Source of the DNA: Terrabacter sp. Root181
GTDB taxonomy: Bacteria > Actinomycetota > Actinomycetes > Actinomycetales > Dermatophilaceae
DNA: 64,000 nt
Direction: 5' to 3'
Assembly: GCF_001428505.1 (NCBI RefSeq)
Contig: NZ_LMHU01000001.1
Location: 1,257,813-1,321,812, forward strand
Positions within the stretch are counted from its first letter, which is position 1, and the number at the start of each line of letters is the position of its first letter. The notes under the pieces are model-generated. The model was given only the letters and a program-made list of their open reading frames with translations. It ran no database searches and was not told the origin of the DNA. The translations under genes were made by a program, and so were the position numbers. This document shows, piece by piece, positions 32,047-41,441 of this stretch.

Positions 32047-33006
32047 GTGACTGCGACTCCTGACATGACCTACCGGCAGCTCGGCGACAGCGGGCTCACC
32101 GTCTCCACCGTCGGCATCGGCTGCAACAACTTCGGACGACGCGTCGACCAGGACGGCACGAACGCCGTCGTGCGCCAGGCCCTCGACAGCGGCATCACCC
32201 TCTTCGACACCGCGGACATCTACGGCCTGGGCTCGAGCGAGGAGATGCTCGGTCTCGCGCTGGGTTCAGAACGCGAGAACGTCGTGGTGGCAACGAAGTT
32301 CGGCATGGACATGCAGGGGGCCAACGGGCCCGACTGGGGCGTGCGCGGGTCGCGTCGCTACGTCCGCAAGGCGGTCGAGGCGAGCCTGCGCCGCCTCGGC
32401 ACGGACTGGATCGACCTCTACCAGCTGCACCGGCCCGACCCGCAGACCCCGATCGACGAGACGCTCGCGGCGCTCGACGAGCTGGTCCGCGAGGGCAAGG
32501 TGCGCTACCTGGGCAGCAGCAACTTCACGGGCTGGCAGGTCGTCGACGCCGACTGGACCGCGCGCGCCGCCGGGACGCCGCGATTCGTCTCGGCGCAGAA
32601 CGAGTACTCCCTCCTGGAGCGCGACGTCGAGGACGAGCTCGTGCCCGCGTGCGAGCACGTCGGCGTCGGGCTGCTCCCGTTCTTCCCGCTCGCCTCGGGC
32701 CTGCTCACCGGGAAGTACCGCCGCGGCGAGCCGGCGCCCGAGGGCACGCGCCTCGCCGGCATGGCCGACCGGCTGGACGGTGCCGACTGGGACACGATCG
32801 AGGCGATCGAGGCGTATGCCGCCCAGCGCGGTCTGCGCCCCATCGACGTCGCCATCGGCGGGCTCGCGGCCCAGCCGGCCGTGGCCTCGGTGATCGCGGG
32901 CGCCACCCGCCCCGAGCAGGTCGTCGACAACGTCCGGGCGGGGCTCTGGGAGCCCACCGCCGAGGACCTCGCCGAGCTCGACTGGATCACCACCCCCGCC
33001 GTCTGA
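32047..33006 (+). CDS. aldo/keto reductase
   Basis: The product is 319 aa, a TIM-barrel NADPH-dependent oxidoreductase. The catalytic tetrad is recognisable: D in FDTADIYG and Y of the same motif, K in VATKFG, H in YQLHRPD. The NADP-binding SVIAGATRPEQVVDN segment is near the C-terminus. The GTG start lies six bases after TAGGTT (32035-32040), a leaderless arrangement. Substrate unknown. Convergent with an MFS gene across an inverted-repeat cluster. Confidence 0.9.
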   Translation: MTATPDMTYRQLGDSGLTVSTVGIGCNNFGRRVDQDGTNAVVRQALDSGITLFDTADIYGLGSSEEMLGLALGSERENVVVATKFGMDMQGANGPDWGVRGSRRYVRKAVEASLRRLGTDWIDLYQLHRPDPQTPIDETLAALDELVREGKVRYLGSSNFTGWQVVDADWTARAAGTPRFVSAQNEYSLLERDVEDELVPACEHVGVGLLPFFPLASGLLTGKYRRGEPAPEGTRLAGMADRLDGADWDTIEAIEAYAAQRGLRPIDVAIGGLAAQPAVASVIAGATRPEQVVDNVRAGLWEPTAEDLAELDWITTPAV

Positions 33007-33015
33007 CCCTCCGGC

Positions 33016-33133
33016 GAGTGAGCGCCCGGCCCCACTCGAGGAGCGCCCGTCCCACGATCGTGGGACTGGTGTGACCGCCTAGTCAGTCGACTGTGGTTGG
33101 GCGCTCACTCGACTGGTGCGGGGGCGCTCACTC
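33016..33133. repeat. nested inverted repeats between convergent genes
   Basis: GAGTGAGCGCCC (33016-33027) is the exact reverse complement of GGGCGCTCACTC at 33099-33110 and again at 33122-33133. Between them lies an 18-bp perfect palindrome, GTCCCACGATCGTGGGAC (33049-33066), and a 10-bp palindrome CAGTCGACTG near 33075. The last copy covers the stop codon of the MFS gene. It may act as a two-way terminator or be a REP-like element. Confidence 0.6.
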
Positions 33134-34447
33134 GACGGTGGCGGGGTGGTGACCGGCGGGTGCCGCAGAGGAGGCGGCACGGGCCTTCTCGGCGCGGAGG
33201 GCGTGCCGGTAGAACCAGGCGCCGAGGATGCTGAACGCGCCCGCCGAGACCATGGCGACCTGGGTCGACGTGCGCTCGGCGAGCAGGCCGAGCAGTGGCG
33301 CAGCGATGCCGAACGCGACCGAGGCGACCATGGAGTTCATCGACAGCACCGTGGCGCGGTTGCGCGCCTTGGCCTCACGGTGGAGCAGGGCCGAGTGCAT
33401 CGGGCCGGCCGAGCCGTGCAGCAGGTAGGTCACGCCGTAGGCCGCGATGAGTGCGGCGGGGCCGGCCACGAGTCCCATGACGACGGCACCGAGGCCGTTG
33501 AGGATGCGGGCGAGGATGGCGGTGCGGGCCACGCCGATGCGCCGGCTCGTCCACCCGCCGAGGGCTGCGCCGACGGCGAAGACGGCCCAGCCCGCTGCCG
33601 CGACGGGACCCATGATGGCGCCGGCGCGCTCCTCGCCGCCGACGAGCTCGGCGAGGCGGATCGGCTGGAAGGTCTCGAAGACGATCATCGCGACCGACCA
33701 GAAGAGCTCGACGGTGACGATGCCACGGAGCACCGCGTTGTGGCGCAGCATGCCCAGTCCCTCACGGACGACGGCGGGCGACTCCTTGGCGGACGCCAGG
33801 GCGCGACGGGCACCGGAGGTGTCGAGGTGCTCGGCGGAGCGGGGCTCGCGCAGCAGGACGAGGACGGCGACGAGGTGCACGACGTTGAGCGTCACGAAGA
33901 CGGCGACGGGGAGCATCAGCGCAGAGGCTCCGCTGATCGGGTGCCACCAGACGAGGCCGCCCGAGATCAGGGCCCCGGCCGCGATGCCGACGCCCAGCAC
34001 CGTGCCCTGCGCCGCAAGGGCGCCGTCGACGTCGGCGCCCGGCGTCGTCGCGTGGACCGTGTCGACGAACCACGCCTCGAGCGGACCGGAGTCGAGCGCT
34101 CGGAAGATGCCCGTCAGCACGGCGGCGACGAAGAAGGCCCAGAACGAGTGCGCGACGAGCAGGATGCCGCTCGCGAGGACGTTGACGGCGGCGGAGACGA
34201 CGAAGACGGGCCGCCGTCCGAAGGCGTCGGCGAACCCGCTCGTCGGCAGCTCCAGGGCGAAGATCGTCAGCCCGGCTGCGGACGAGATCGTCATCGCCTG
34301 GGCGACGGTGAGCCCGCGCTCGAGCTGCCACAGCGTGAGCAGGCCGACCACGAGGCCGACCGGGAACCAGCGGGTGAAGGTCAGCGTGAGGAAGACCCGG
34401 CGTGCGGCGGTGGGGGAGAGGACGGCATACGCGCGTGGGGTGCTCAT
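33128..34447 (-). CDS. MFS transporter in operon with ArsR-type regulator
   Basis: The product is 439 aa with about 12 membrane helices. Motif A-like FADAFGRRPVF lies after helix 2. It resembles major-facilitator drug or metabolite exporters; substrate unknown. The ATG overlaps the regulator's stop (ATGA), so the two are translationally coupled. This arrangement usually means a ligand-responsive repressor controlling its own exporter. Confidence 0.85.
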   Translation of the reverse strand: MSTPRAYAVLSPTAARRVFLTLTFTRWFPVGLVVGLLTLWQLERGLTVAQAMTISSAAGLTIFALELPTSGFADAFGRRPVFVVSAAVNVLASGILLVAHSFWAFFVAAVLTGIFRALDSGPLEAWFVDTVHATTPGADVDGALAAQGTVLGVGIAAGALISGGLVWWHPISGASALMLPVAVFVTLNVVHLVAVLVLLREPRSAEHLDTSGARRALASAKESPAVVREGLGMLRHNAVLRGIVTVELFWSVAMIVFETFQPIRLAELVGGEERAGAIMGPVAAAGWAVFAVGAALGGWTSRRIGVARTAILARILNGLGAVVMGLVAGPAALIAAYGVTYLLHGSAGPMHSALLHREAKARNRATVLSMNSMVASVAFGIAAPLLGLLAERTSTQVAMVSAGAFSILGAWFYRHALRAEKARAASSAAPAGHHPATVE

Positions 34448-35085
34448 CGTGACGACTCCGGGGTGGTGGGCGGACGGTCGAGGTCGAGGGGGTAGGCGAA
34501 GGCGTAGACCGCGATGCGTCGGGCCTGCGGGTTGCCCTGCCCGACGCGGCGGTAGCGCTCGATGAGGTCCCACATCTCCTCGCGCATCGCCTCGAGCGAC
34601 TCGGCGGTGACGAGGACCGCGGCGTCGCTCGACCCGCACGCGTCCTGCCAGGCGCTGGGCCACGTCGTCGAGACGTCGAGCCACTTGTCGTACTGCTCGC
34701 TGAAGTGGCGCGCGTAGTCGCGGGTCAGCCAGTTGAGGGCGGTCTCGGAGTCCTCGTCGCCCTCGAAGTCGCTCGGGTGCCACGAGTGGTACTCCGAGCT
34801 CGCGCGCCAGAGGCGACGCTTGCCCTCGCCCTCCTCGGTGTCGTGGACGAGGCCGACCGACTCGAGCTTGCGCAGGTGGTAGCTCGTGGCGCCGGAGTTG
34901 GTGCCGAGGAGGGTGGCGAGGTCGGTCGCGGTGGACGGGCCGTGCCGGCGCAGGGCGCCGAGCAGGCGCGAGCGCAGCGGGTGGGCGAGCACGCGCACGC
35001 TCTCTGGGGTGAGCCAGACGTTCTCGTCGTCGGAGGGCCCGGTCGTTGCCGGAGTGGGGGGCGTCGCGCGGTCCTGTGCAGCCAT
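34444..35085 (-). CDS. ArsR-type winged-helix transcriptional regulator
   Basis: The product is 213 aa. The N-terminal wHTH is clear: [21 protein letters not shown] then [20 protein letters not shown] and a wing ending KRRLWRAS. Residues 100-213 are a helical effector region with two Trp-rich stretches and no arsenic-type cysteine pair, so the inducer is probably organic. I choose ATG 35085, seven bases after a TATTAT -10 box, so the mRNA would be leaderless; ATG 35094 would place the start inside that box. Confidence 0.85.
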   Translation of the reverse strand: MAAQDRATPPTPATTGPSDDENVWLTPESVRVLAHPLRSRLLGALRRHGPSTATDLATLLGTNSGATSYHLRKLESVGLVHDTEEGEGKRRLWRASSEYHSWHPSDFEGDEDSETALNWLTRDYARHFSEQYDKWLDVSTTWPSAWQDACGSSDAAVLVTAESLEAMREEMWDLIERYRRVGQGNPQARRIAVYAFAYPLDLDRPPTTPESSR

Positions 35086-35087
35086 AG

Positions 35088-35122
35088 TGTGCATAATACC
35101 TGTGCACACTTCATGTGCACAA
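35088..35122 (-). promoter_or_regulatory. promoter with three phased TGTGCA repeats
   Basis: On the plus strand TGTGCATA (35088-35095), TGTGCACA (35101-35108) and TGTGCACA (35114-35121) are spaced exactly 13 bp. On the minus strand TTGTGC (35122-35117), an 18-bp spacer and TATTAT (35098-35093) form the promoter of the regulator/MFS operon. The repeats cover -35, spacer, -10 and start, so a bound regulator would shut the operon. Confidence 0.65.
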
Positions 35123-35194
35123 GATCTCTGCACGATGGGTTCTGAACGGCATCGGTGCAGGTCAGGCCTTGTTTTCGGCCGCGATGCACCTGAT

Positions 35195-35223
35195 TTGGGC
35201 ACGAGGACCCGACCCCGTAACAT
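35195..35223 (+). promoter_or_regulatory. putative rplM-rpsI promoter
   Basis: TTGGGC (35195-35200), 17 bp and TAACAT (35218-35223). RNA would begin near 35230 and have a 120-base leader. That leader contains CCCCACC...GGGGTGGG, which can fold imperfectly. This accounts for the 256-bp gap between the divergent ArsR-type gene and rplM. Confidence 0.45.
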
Positions 35224-35350
35224 GGATCAAGTTGTGCACCGGGCCGTCAGGCGAACCCACCATCCCCACCACGTGGACGGGGTGGGCGACGCGGACCGAG
35301 CCCAGCGGCATTCACTGCTCCACCATTTTCAGAAGCGAAGGCAGACTCCA

Positions 35351-35794
35351 TTGCGCACGTACACCCCGAAGCCCGGCGAGGTCACTCGCACGTGGCACGT
35401 CATCGACGCGACCGACGTCGTGCTCGGCCGTCTCGCGAGCCAGGCCGCTGTCCTGCTGCGGGGCAAGCACAAGCCGCAGTTCGCGCCGCACGTCGACACC
35501 GGTGACTTCGTCATCATCATCAACGCCGACAAGGTCGCCCTCACCGGTGCCAAGCTCGAGCAGAAGAAGGCCTACCGCCACTCGGGCTTCCCGGGCGGTC
35601 TGCGGTCGACCTCCTACACCGAGCTGCTCGCCAAGAGCCCCGAGAAGGCCGTCGAGAAGGCCATCCGCGGCATGCTCCCGAAGAACTCGCTGGCCCGCCA
35701 GCAGCTCTCCAAGCTCAAGGTCTACCGCGGTGCCGAGCACCCGCACGCGGCCCAGCAGCCCGTCCCCTTCGAGATCACCCAGGTTGCGCAGTAA
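35351..35794 (+). CDS. rplM: 50S ribosomal protein L13
   Basis: The product is 147 aa, the exact family length, with TTG as start: (M)[18 protein letters not shown], then [18 protein letters not shown] and [10 protein letters not shown]. No ATG or GTG in frame gives a sensible N-terminus, and CGAAGG lies nine bases before the TTG. L13 is an early 50S assembly protein. It is followed by rpsI, the universal pair. Confidence 0.96.
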   Translation: MRTYTPKPGEVTRTWHVIDATDVVLGRLASQAAVLLRGKHKPQFAPHVDTGDFVIIINADKVALTGAKLEQKKAYRHSGFPGGLRSTSYTELLAKSPEKAVEKAIRGMLPKNSLARQQLSKLKVYRGAEHPHAAQQPVPFEITQVAQ

Positions 35795-35829
35795 GCCCTC
35801 CGGCTGCTGCGTAGAAAGCGACAAGACAC

Positions 35830-36333
35830 GTGACTGACATCGTGAACGAGGAAGTCCTCGACACCGACGAGCCCGAGCTGACCGAGTACACCTCGGAGTC
35901 CGACGGCACCGTTGCCGGCGAGCCGAAGCGCGCCCGCCAGGTCTCGACCCCCGGCGCTGCGACCGGCCGTCGCAAGCAGGCCATCGCCCGCGTCCGGATC
36001 GTCCCGGGCACCGGCGAGTGGAAGATCAACGGCCGCACGCTCGACGCGTACTTCCCCAACAAGGTGCACCAGCAGATCGTCAAGGAGCCCCTGACGCTGC
36101 TCGAGCTCGACGGCTCCTACGACGTGCTCGTCCGCGTGCACGGCGGTGGCCCCTCCGGCCAGGCCGGCGCGGTGCGCCTCGGCGTCGCCCGCTCGCTCAA
36201 CGGCGTCGACGAGGAGCTGAACCGTCCCGCTCTCAAGAAGGCCGGCTTCCTCACCCGTGACCCCCGCGTCCCGGAGCGCAAGAAGGCCGGTCTCAAGAAG
36301 GCCCGCAAGGCGCCCCAGTACTCCAAGCGCTGA
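35830..36333 (+). CDS. rpsI: 30S ribosomal protein S9
   Basis: The product is 167 aa. The first 40 residues are an acidic extension found in actinobacteria. The core has [18 protein letters not shown] and [19 protein letters not shown], and the tail KAPQYSKR reaches the P-site tRNA. The start is GTG at 35830. It is followed by a strong terminator hairpin. Confidence 0.97.
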   Translation: MTDIVNEEVLDTDEPELTEYTSESDGTVAGEPKRARQVSTPGAATGRRKQAIARVRIVPGTGEWKINGRTLDAYFPNKVHQQIVKEPLTLLELDGSYDVLVRVHGGGPSGQAGAVRLGVARSLNGVDEELNRPALKKAGFLTRDPRVPERKKAGLKKARKAPQYSKR

Positions 36334-36403
36334 TGCTTCGGCTGGCGCCGAGCATCACCGCTTGGCTCCAGTCGCGCCGAGTCTGCTGACCCAGCCGGGC
36401 ACA

Positions 36404-36436
36404 CGAAGGCCCCCGAGCACTGCTCGGGGGCCTTCG
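36404..36436. terminator. 16-bp terminator hairpin after rpsI
   Basis: CGAAGGCCCCCGAGCA (36404-36419) pairs with 36421-36436. It lies 70 bases after rpsI and before a gene converging from the other strand. A second, weaker stem-loop at 36443-36464 contains the CGTATGCCG 9-mer and could serve the opposite strand. Confidence 0.8.
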
Positions 36437-36479
36437 TCGTCCCCGATGGCGTATGCCGTCGGGCCGGGTCGGTGACGCG

Positions 36480-37652
36480 TCAGCCCACCGTCACGTGGCT
36501 GAGGTCGCACCGGTTGGTGTCGTTGGACCACGTCGCCTGCATCGCGAAGCTGCCGGAGGTCGTCGAGACGTTGCCGGCGCCGCCCGCGCTGCCGGGCGAG
36601 ATCCACGCGCACTCGTCGGCGTTCTCCTGGCCGGAGTAGGTGCGCGACGTCGTGTTGGTCCAGCCGCCGGCCGGGTTCTGGTCGGTGATGGTCTCGGCGT
36701 ACTCGTGGCCCTCGACCATCGAGTAGCCGTCGTCGGTGCCGGCCGCGCCGGCGTTGACGAAGTTCTGGCCGCAGCTCGTGCCCATGTCCATGACGTAGGG
36801 CATGTTGGTGAAGGCGATGTCACCGTAGGGGCTGGCGGACCCGACGTAGGGATCGCCGTTGTAGTCGTGCCAGGCGCAGAACTGGCCGGACGAGGTGTTG
36901 AAGCCGTCCGGGTGCGTGCCGGTGGGGGACAGGACGACGTACTGCGCGTCGCGGTTGCTCGCCGCGGTCGTGTTGCCGAAGTGCGCTGCCGCGCGGACGG
37001 CTTCGTCGCCGAGCTGCTTGGCCGTGGCGTTCGCCGGCGCGGCGACCGACGGGTCGTACCAGACTCCTGCGAGCGCTCCACCGGTCGGGTACAGCACGTG
37101 GGCCGCGCCCGCGGGACAGGACGTCGCGCCCTTGGCCACGAGCGGTCCGTCGCAGTACTGCGTCATGACACCTGACCAGGCCTCGCCCCCCGTGCCCAGG
37201 CCCTTGAAGAGCTTCTGGACCACGGGAGCGCCCGCCTTGGGATCTCCGGTGAAGGTGAGGTTGCCACCGGCGTCGGTCCCCTGGGTGCCCCACTGGCTGC
37301 CGTAGAAGACGAGGTAGACCTTCTCGGCGCCGCCGCTCGTGACGCCGATCCCGTCGACGCCGCCGCCGTAGGAGAGGGTCTTCGACTGGGTCGGCCTGGC
37401 GCCCTTGGTCTGGGCCTCCCAGCGGTGCATCTGGGTGTTGAGCTCGCGGGTCGGCACCGCGCCGTGACGGTAGGGGTGGCCGTAGGCCGGTGAGTACGGG
37501 TTGGTCACCCCACCCGCCGACGCTGCAGGTGCGGGCGCGGACGGCGCCGCGTCGGGGGTGGCGGCGGACGCGCCGAGCGCGGTCGCCAGGCTCAGGACCG
37601 TGGCGGCCGTGGCGGTGGCTGCAGCCACGCGCCGTGAACGTCGAGTGCTCAT
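36480..37652 (-). CDS. secreted protein with HEYAE metallopeptidase-like motif
   Basis: The product is 390 aa; AGAGAGGAA precedes the ATG. A signal peptide (residues 1-32) ends GASA. The mature chain has [14 protein letters not shown], several paired cysteines, and near residue 320 [19 protein letters not shown]. HExxE with a downstream TD resembles zinc sites of some secreted proteins and motifs in the PHI-1/EXORDIUM-like group, but I cannot assign a peptidase family. It probably acts outside the cell. The reading frame stays open far upstream without protein-like sequence. Confidence 0.65.
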   Translation of the reverse strand: MSTRRSRRVAAATATAATVLSLATALGASAATPDAAPSAPAPAASAGGVTNPYSPAYGHPYRHGAVPTRELNTQMHRWEAQTKGARPTQSKTLSYGGGVDGIGVTSGGAEKVYLVFYGSQWGTQGTDAGGNLTFTGDPKAGAPVVQKLFKGLGTGGEAWSGVMTQYCDGPLVAKGATSCPAGAAHVLYPTGGALAGVWYDPSVAAPANATAKQLGDEAVRAAAHFGNTTAASNRDAQYVVLSPTGTHPDGFNTSSGQFCAWHDYNGDPYVGSASPYGDIAFTNMPYVMDMGTSCGQNFVNAGAAGTDDGYSMVEGHEYAETITDQNPAGGWTNTTSRTYSGQENADECAWISPGSAGGAGNVSTTSGSFAMQATWSNDTNRCDLSHVTVG

Positions 37653-37909
37653 CGAGTTCCTCTCTGGGACGGATCCGGAAGGCCGGTCGGTGGCGGCTCC
37701 CGGGGGTGGGCACATCGTCGCGGCGCGCGTCTGGGAAGTGGATGGGTGCGACCTGCCAGTTCCCTGCCACTTTCGCGGCATCGTCTGGCGGGAGTGTCCC
37801 GGTTCACCCCATTTCGGTCCGGCCGGATGGCCGTTCGGCGCCGGGGCGGTATCGTCGTGCGAGCACATCACCCGGCCCAGGGCCGGACCCACCCGGAAGG
37901 CACACAAGC

Positions 37910-39256
37910 GTGGCTCGACTCTTCGGCACGGACGGCGTCCGTGGTGTGGCGAACAAGGACATCACCGCCGAGCTCGCGCTCGACCTCTCCGTCGCCGCGG
38001 CGCACGTCCTCGGTGAGGTGGGCGCCTTCAACGGGCACCGCCCCGTCGCGGTCGTCGGGCGCGACCCGCGCGCCTCGGGCGAGTTCCTCGCCGCCGCCAC
38101 GGTGGCCGGCCTCGCCTCGGCCGGCATCGACGTGCGGGACGCAGGCGTGCTGCCGACCCCGGCGATCGCCTACCTCGTGGCCGAGCAGGACGCCGACCTC
38201 GGTGCCATGCTCTCGGCGTCGCACAACCCCATGCCCGACAACGGCATCAAGTTCTTCGCCCGGGGCGGGCACAAGCTCGCCGACGACCTCGAGGACCGCA
38301 TCGAGGCTCGCCTGCGGGACGAGTGGCAGCGCCCCACCGGCGGCGACGTCGGCCGCATCATGCCTCTCGTCGACGGCGCCGACCGCTATGTCGCCCACCT
38401 GCTCTCCGTGCTGCCGCACCGCCTCGAGGGCCTGCACGTCGTCATCGACACCGCGCACGGCGCCGCGTCGGAGGTGGCTCCCCGGGCGTTCCGCGAGGCG
38501 GGGGCCACGGTCACCGTCATCGGTGGGGAGCCTGACGGGCTCAACATCAACGACGGCTACGGCTCGACGCACCTCGAGCACCTCAAGGAGACCGTCGTCG
38601 CGTCCGGTGCCGACTTCGGGATCGCGCTCGACGGTGACGCCGACCGCTGTCTCGCTGTCGACGCGGCCGGGCACGAGGTCGACGGCGACCAGATCATGGC
38701 GATCCTCGCGCTCGCGATGAAGGAGCAGGGTGTGCTGCGCGGCGACACGCTCGTCGCGACGGTCATGTCCAACCTCGGCATGATCCAGGCCCTCGGCGGC
38801 GCCGGCATCAAGGTCCTGCAGACCGCGGTCGGTGACCGCTACGTCCTCGAGGGCATGAAGTCCGGCGGCTACGCCCTCGGCGGCGAGCAGTCCGGCCACG
38901 TCGTCATGCTCGACCACGGCACGACGGGCGACGGCACCCTCACCGGGCTGATGCTCGCCTCCCGGGTCGCCGCCACGGGCCGCACCCTCGCCGACCTCGC
39001 CGGCATCATGACCCACTTCCCGCAGGTGCTCGTCAACGTCAAGGACGTCGACAAGTCCGCTCTCGAGGCCAACGCCGCCGTCGCCGACGCCGTGCGCGCC
39101 GCCGAGGGGGAGCTCGGCGAGAGCGGGCGGGTCCTGCTGCGCAAGTCCGGCACCGAGCCGGTCGTGCGCGTCATGGTCGAGGCCGCCGACGGCGACCAGG
39201 CCCGCACCCTCGCCGACCGGCTCGTCGGGGTCGTCCGGGCCGAGCTGGCGCTCTGA
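37910..39256 (+). CDS. glmM: phosphoglucosamine mutase
   Basis: The product is 448 aa; it converts glucosamine-6-P to glucosamine-1-P for peptidoglycan precursors. It starts [15 protein letters not shown] from a GTG with GGAAGG upstream. The phosphoserine is S104 in [13 protein letters not shown]. The metal loop is LDGDADR, and the C-terminal phosphate loop [14 protein letters not shown]. The order rplM-rpsI-glmM is common in actinobacteria; here one gene on the other strand is inserted. Confidence 0.97.
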   Translation: MARLFGTDGVRGVANKDITAELALDLSVAAAHVLGEVGAFNGHRPVAVVGRDPRASGEFLAAATVAGLASAGIDVRDAGVLPTPAIAYLVAEQDADLGAMLSASHNPMPDNGIKFFARGGHKLADDLEDRIEARLRDEWQRPTGGDVGRIMPLVDGADRYVAHLLSVLPHRLEGLHVVIDTAHGAASEVAPRAFREAGATVTVIGGEPDGLNINDGYGSTHLEHLKETVVASGADFGIALDGDADRCLAVDAAGHEVDGDQIMAILALAMKEQGVLRGDTLVATVMSNLGMIQALGGAGIKVLQTAVGDRYVLEGMKSGGYALGGEQSGHVVMLDHGTTGDGTLTGLMLASRVAATGRTLADLAGIMTHFPQVLVNVKDVDKSALEANAAVADAVRAAEGELGESGRVLLRKSGTEPVVRVMVEAADGDQARTLADRLVGVVRAELAL

Positions 39257-39354
39257 GCCGGCCGGACGGCATACGCCCGTCCGTCGGGCTCCACCGCAAC
39301 CGCGCCGTGCCGCCCTGTCGGCGTGTTCGGTGGTTCGCTGCGTAGGGTGCGTGC

Positions 39355-41403
39355 ATGCCCGCTGACGCACCCGCCAACCCCCTCCTCGAGCCGAGCCCGC
39401 TGCCCCACGCGCTGCCGCCCTTCGCGCTGATCCGCGACGAGCACTACCGGGAGGCGTTCGACCTCGGGATGGCCGCGCACCTCGCCGAGGTCGAGGCGAT
39501 CGCCACCGACCCCGAGCCGCCGACGTTCGAGAACACCCTCGTGGCGCTCGAGCGCTCGGGGCAGCTGCTCTCGCGTGCGCGCCTCGCCTTCTTCGGCACG
39601 TCGAGCGCGCTCGCCACCGACGCGATGCAGGCGATCGAGGAGGACTACGCACCCCGGCTCACGGCGCACAGCGACGCGGTGCGGCTCGACCCGCGCCTCT
39701 ACGCGAGGATCCGGGCCGTCCACGACGACGACGTGGCGATGGCCGCCCTCGACCCGGAGTCGCGACGTCTCGTCGAGCGACACCTCACCGAGATGACCGT
39801 CGCCGGAGCCGGGCTCGACGAGAGCGCGAAGGAGCGCCTGCGTGAGCTCAACGGCCGGCTCGCCGGCCTCGGGACGCAGTTCGAGAAGCGTCTCCTCGCC
39901 GACACCAACGACCTCGCCGTCCTCGTCGACGACGTGGCGCAGCTCGACGGCCTGACCGCCGGAGAGATCTCGGCGGCCGCCGCTGCGGCGGCCGAGCACG
40001 GCCACGAGGGCGCGTGGCTCGTCACGCTCGTCCTGCCGACGGGACACCCCCACCTGGCCTCCCTGACCGACCGGGACCTGCGCAGGCGCCTGCACGAGGC
40101 GCAGGGCGCCCGGGGCAACCGCGACAACGACCACGACACCAAGGACCTCGTGCTCCAGACCGTGCGGCTCCGGGCCGAGCGGGCCCGGCTGCTCGGCTAC
40201 GACACGCATGCCGCCGCGGCGCTCGCCGACTCCACGGCGCGCACCCCCGAACGCGTCATGGACCTCCTCGGACGCCTCGCCCCGGCCGCAGCGCGCAACA
40301 TCGAGGCCGAGCGGGCGCTCCTCGAGGAGGAGGCCGGCCACCCCGTCGAGGCACACGACTGGGCCTTCTGGGCCGGGCGGGTGCGTGCGTCGAGGTATGC
40401 CGTGGACCTCGCGGCGATGCGACCCTACTTCGAGGCGGAGCGGGTGCTCCGGGACGGCATCTTCCACGCGGCCGAGCTGCTCTACGGCCTGACCTTCCAC
40501 GAGCGCGGCGACCTCGAGGGCTACCACCCCGACGTCCGCGTCTTCGAGGTGCACGACGCCGACGGGACGCCCTTCGGGCTCTACCTGCTCGACCTCCACA
40601 CCCGCGACACGAAGAAGGGCGGGGCGTGGATGAACAGCCTCGTCCACCAGAGCACCCTGCTCGGCCAGACGAGCGCCGTCGTGTGCAACAACCTCAACGT
40701 GCCCAAGCCCGGCCCGGGCGAGCCGACGCTGCTGACCTACGACGAGACGCGCACCTTCTTCCACGAGTTCGGGCACGCGATCCACGGCCTGCTGGCCCGG
40801 GTCACCTACCCGCACTTCGCCGGGACGCGCGTCTTCCGGGACTTCGTCGAGTACCCGAGCCAGGTGAACGAGATGTGGATGCTCTGGCCGGAGGTCCTCG
40901 CGAACTACGCGGTGCACCACGAGACGGGCGAGCCCCTGCCCCCGGAGCTCGTCGACCGGCTCGTCGCCGCGCAGTCGTTCGGAGAGGGGTTCGGCACGGG
41001 TGAGTACCTCGCGGCGGCACTGCTCGACCAGGCCTGGCACGCGCTGGGTGTCGAGGAGGCCGAGGCGGTCACGGACGTCCAGACGTTCGAGGCGGACGCC
41101 CTGACGGCCGTCGGACTCGCGAATCCCCTTGTCCCGCCACGCTATCGGTCGACCTACTTCGCGCACACCTTCTCGTACGCCTACGACGCGCAGTACTACG
41201 CATACATCTGGAGCGAGGTCCTCGACGCCGACACGGTGGCGTGGTTCCGCGACAACGGCGGCCTGACCCGCGCCAACGGCGACCGCTACCGACGCCACGT
41301 CGTGGGGATCGGCGGGGCGGCCGACCCGCTCGAGTCCTACCGCGAGTTCCGGGGCGCCGAGGCCGACATCCGTCACCTGCTCGAGCGGCGCGGCCTCGGC
41401 TGA
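39355..41403 (+). CDS. M3-family zinc metallopeptidase (oligopeptidase A/Dcp type)
   Basis: The product is 682 aa. The zinc motif HEFGH is at 470-474, with the third ligand Glu in FVEYPSQVNE about 28 residues later. LLTYDETRTFF precedes the motif as in the family. Such enzymes degrade cytosolic oligopeptides or act as dipeptidyl carboxypeptidases; no signal peptide is visible. The ATG is six bases after TAGGGT (39343-39348). Confidence 0.93.
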   Translation: MPADAPANPLLEPSPLPHALPPFALIRDEHYREAFDLGMAAHLAEVEAIATDPEPPTFENTLVALERSGQLLSRARLAFFGTSSALATDAMQAIEEDYAPRLTAHSDAVRLDPRLYARIRAVHDDDVAMAALDPESRRLVERHLTEMTVAGAGLDESAKERLRELNGRLAGLGTQFEKRLLADTNDLAVLVDDVAQLDGLTAGEISAAAAAAAEHGHEGAWLVTLVLPTGHPHLASLTDRDLRRRLHEAQGARGNRDNDHDTKDLVLQTVRLRAERARLLGYDTHAAAALADSTARTPERVMDLLGRLAPAAARNIEAERALLEEEAGHPVEAHDWAFWAGRVRASRYAVDLAAMRPYFEAERVLRDGIFHAAELLYGLTFHERGDLEGYHPDVRVFEVHDADGTPFGLYLLDLHTRDTKKGGAWMNSLVHQSTLLGQTSAVVCNNLNVPKPGPGEPTLLTYDETRTFFHEFGHAIHGLLARVTYPHFAGTRVFRDFVEYPSQVNEMWMLWPEVLANYAVHHETGEPLPPELVDRLVAAQSFGEGFGTGEYLAAALLDQAWHALGVEEAEAVTDVQTFEADALTAVGLANPLVPPRYRSTYFAHTFSYAYDAQYYAYIWSEVLDADTVAWFRDNGGLTRANGDRYRRHVVGIGGAADPLESYREFRGAEADIRHLLERRGLG

Positions 41404-41441
41404 GGGGCGACCCGCTGACCGGCTGCTGGCAGACTCGGCTC

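Noticed and set aside
35094-35223. Longer N-terminus of the ArsR-type regulator
   Set aside because: It would run through the -10, -35 and operator repeats and encode Cys/His-rich sequence without similarity.
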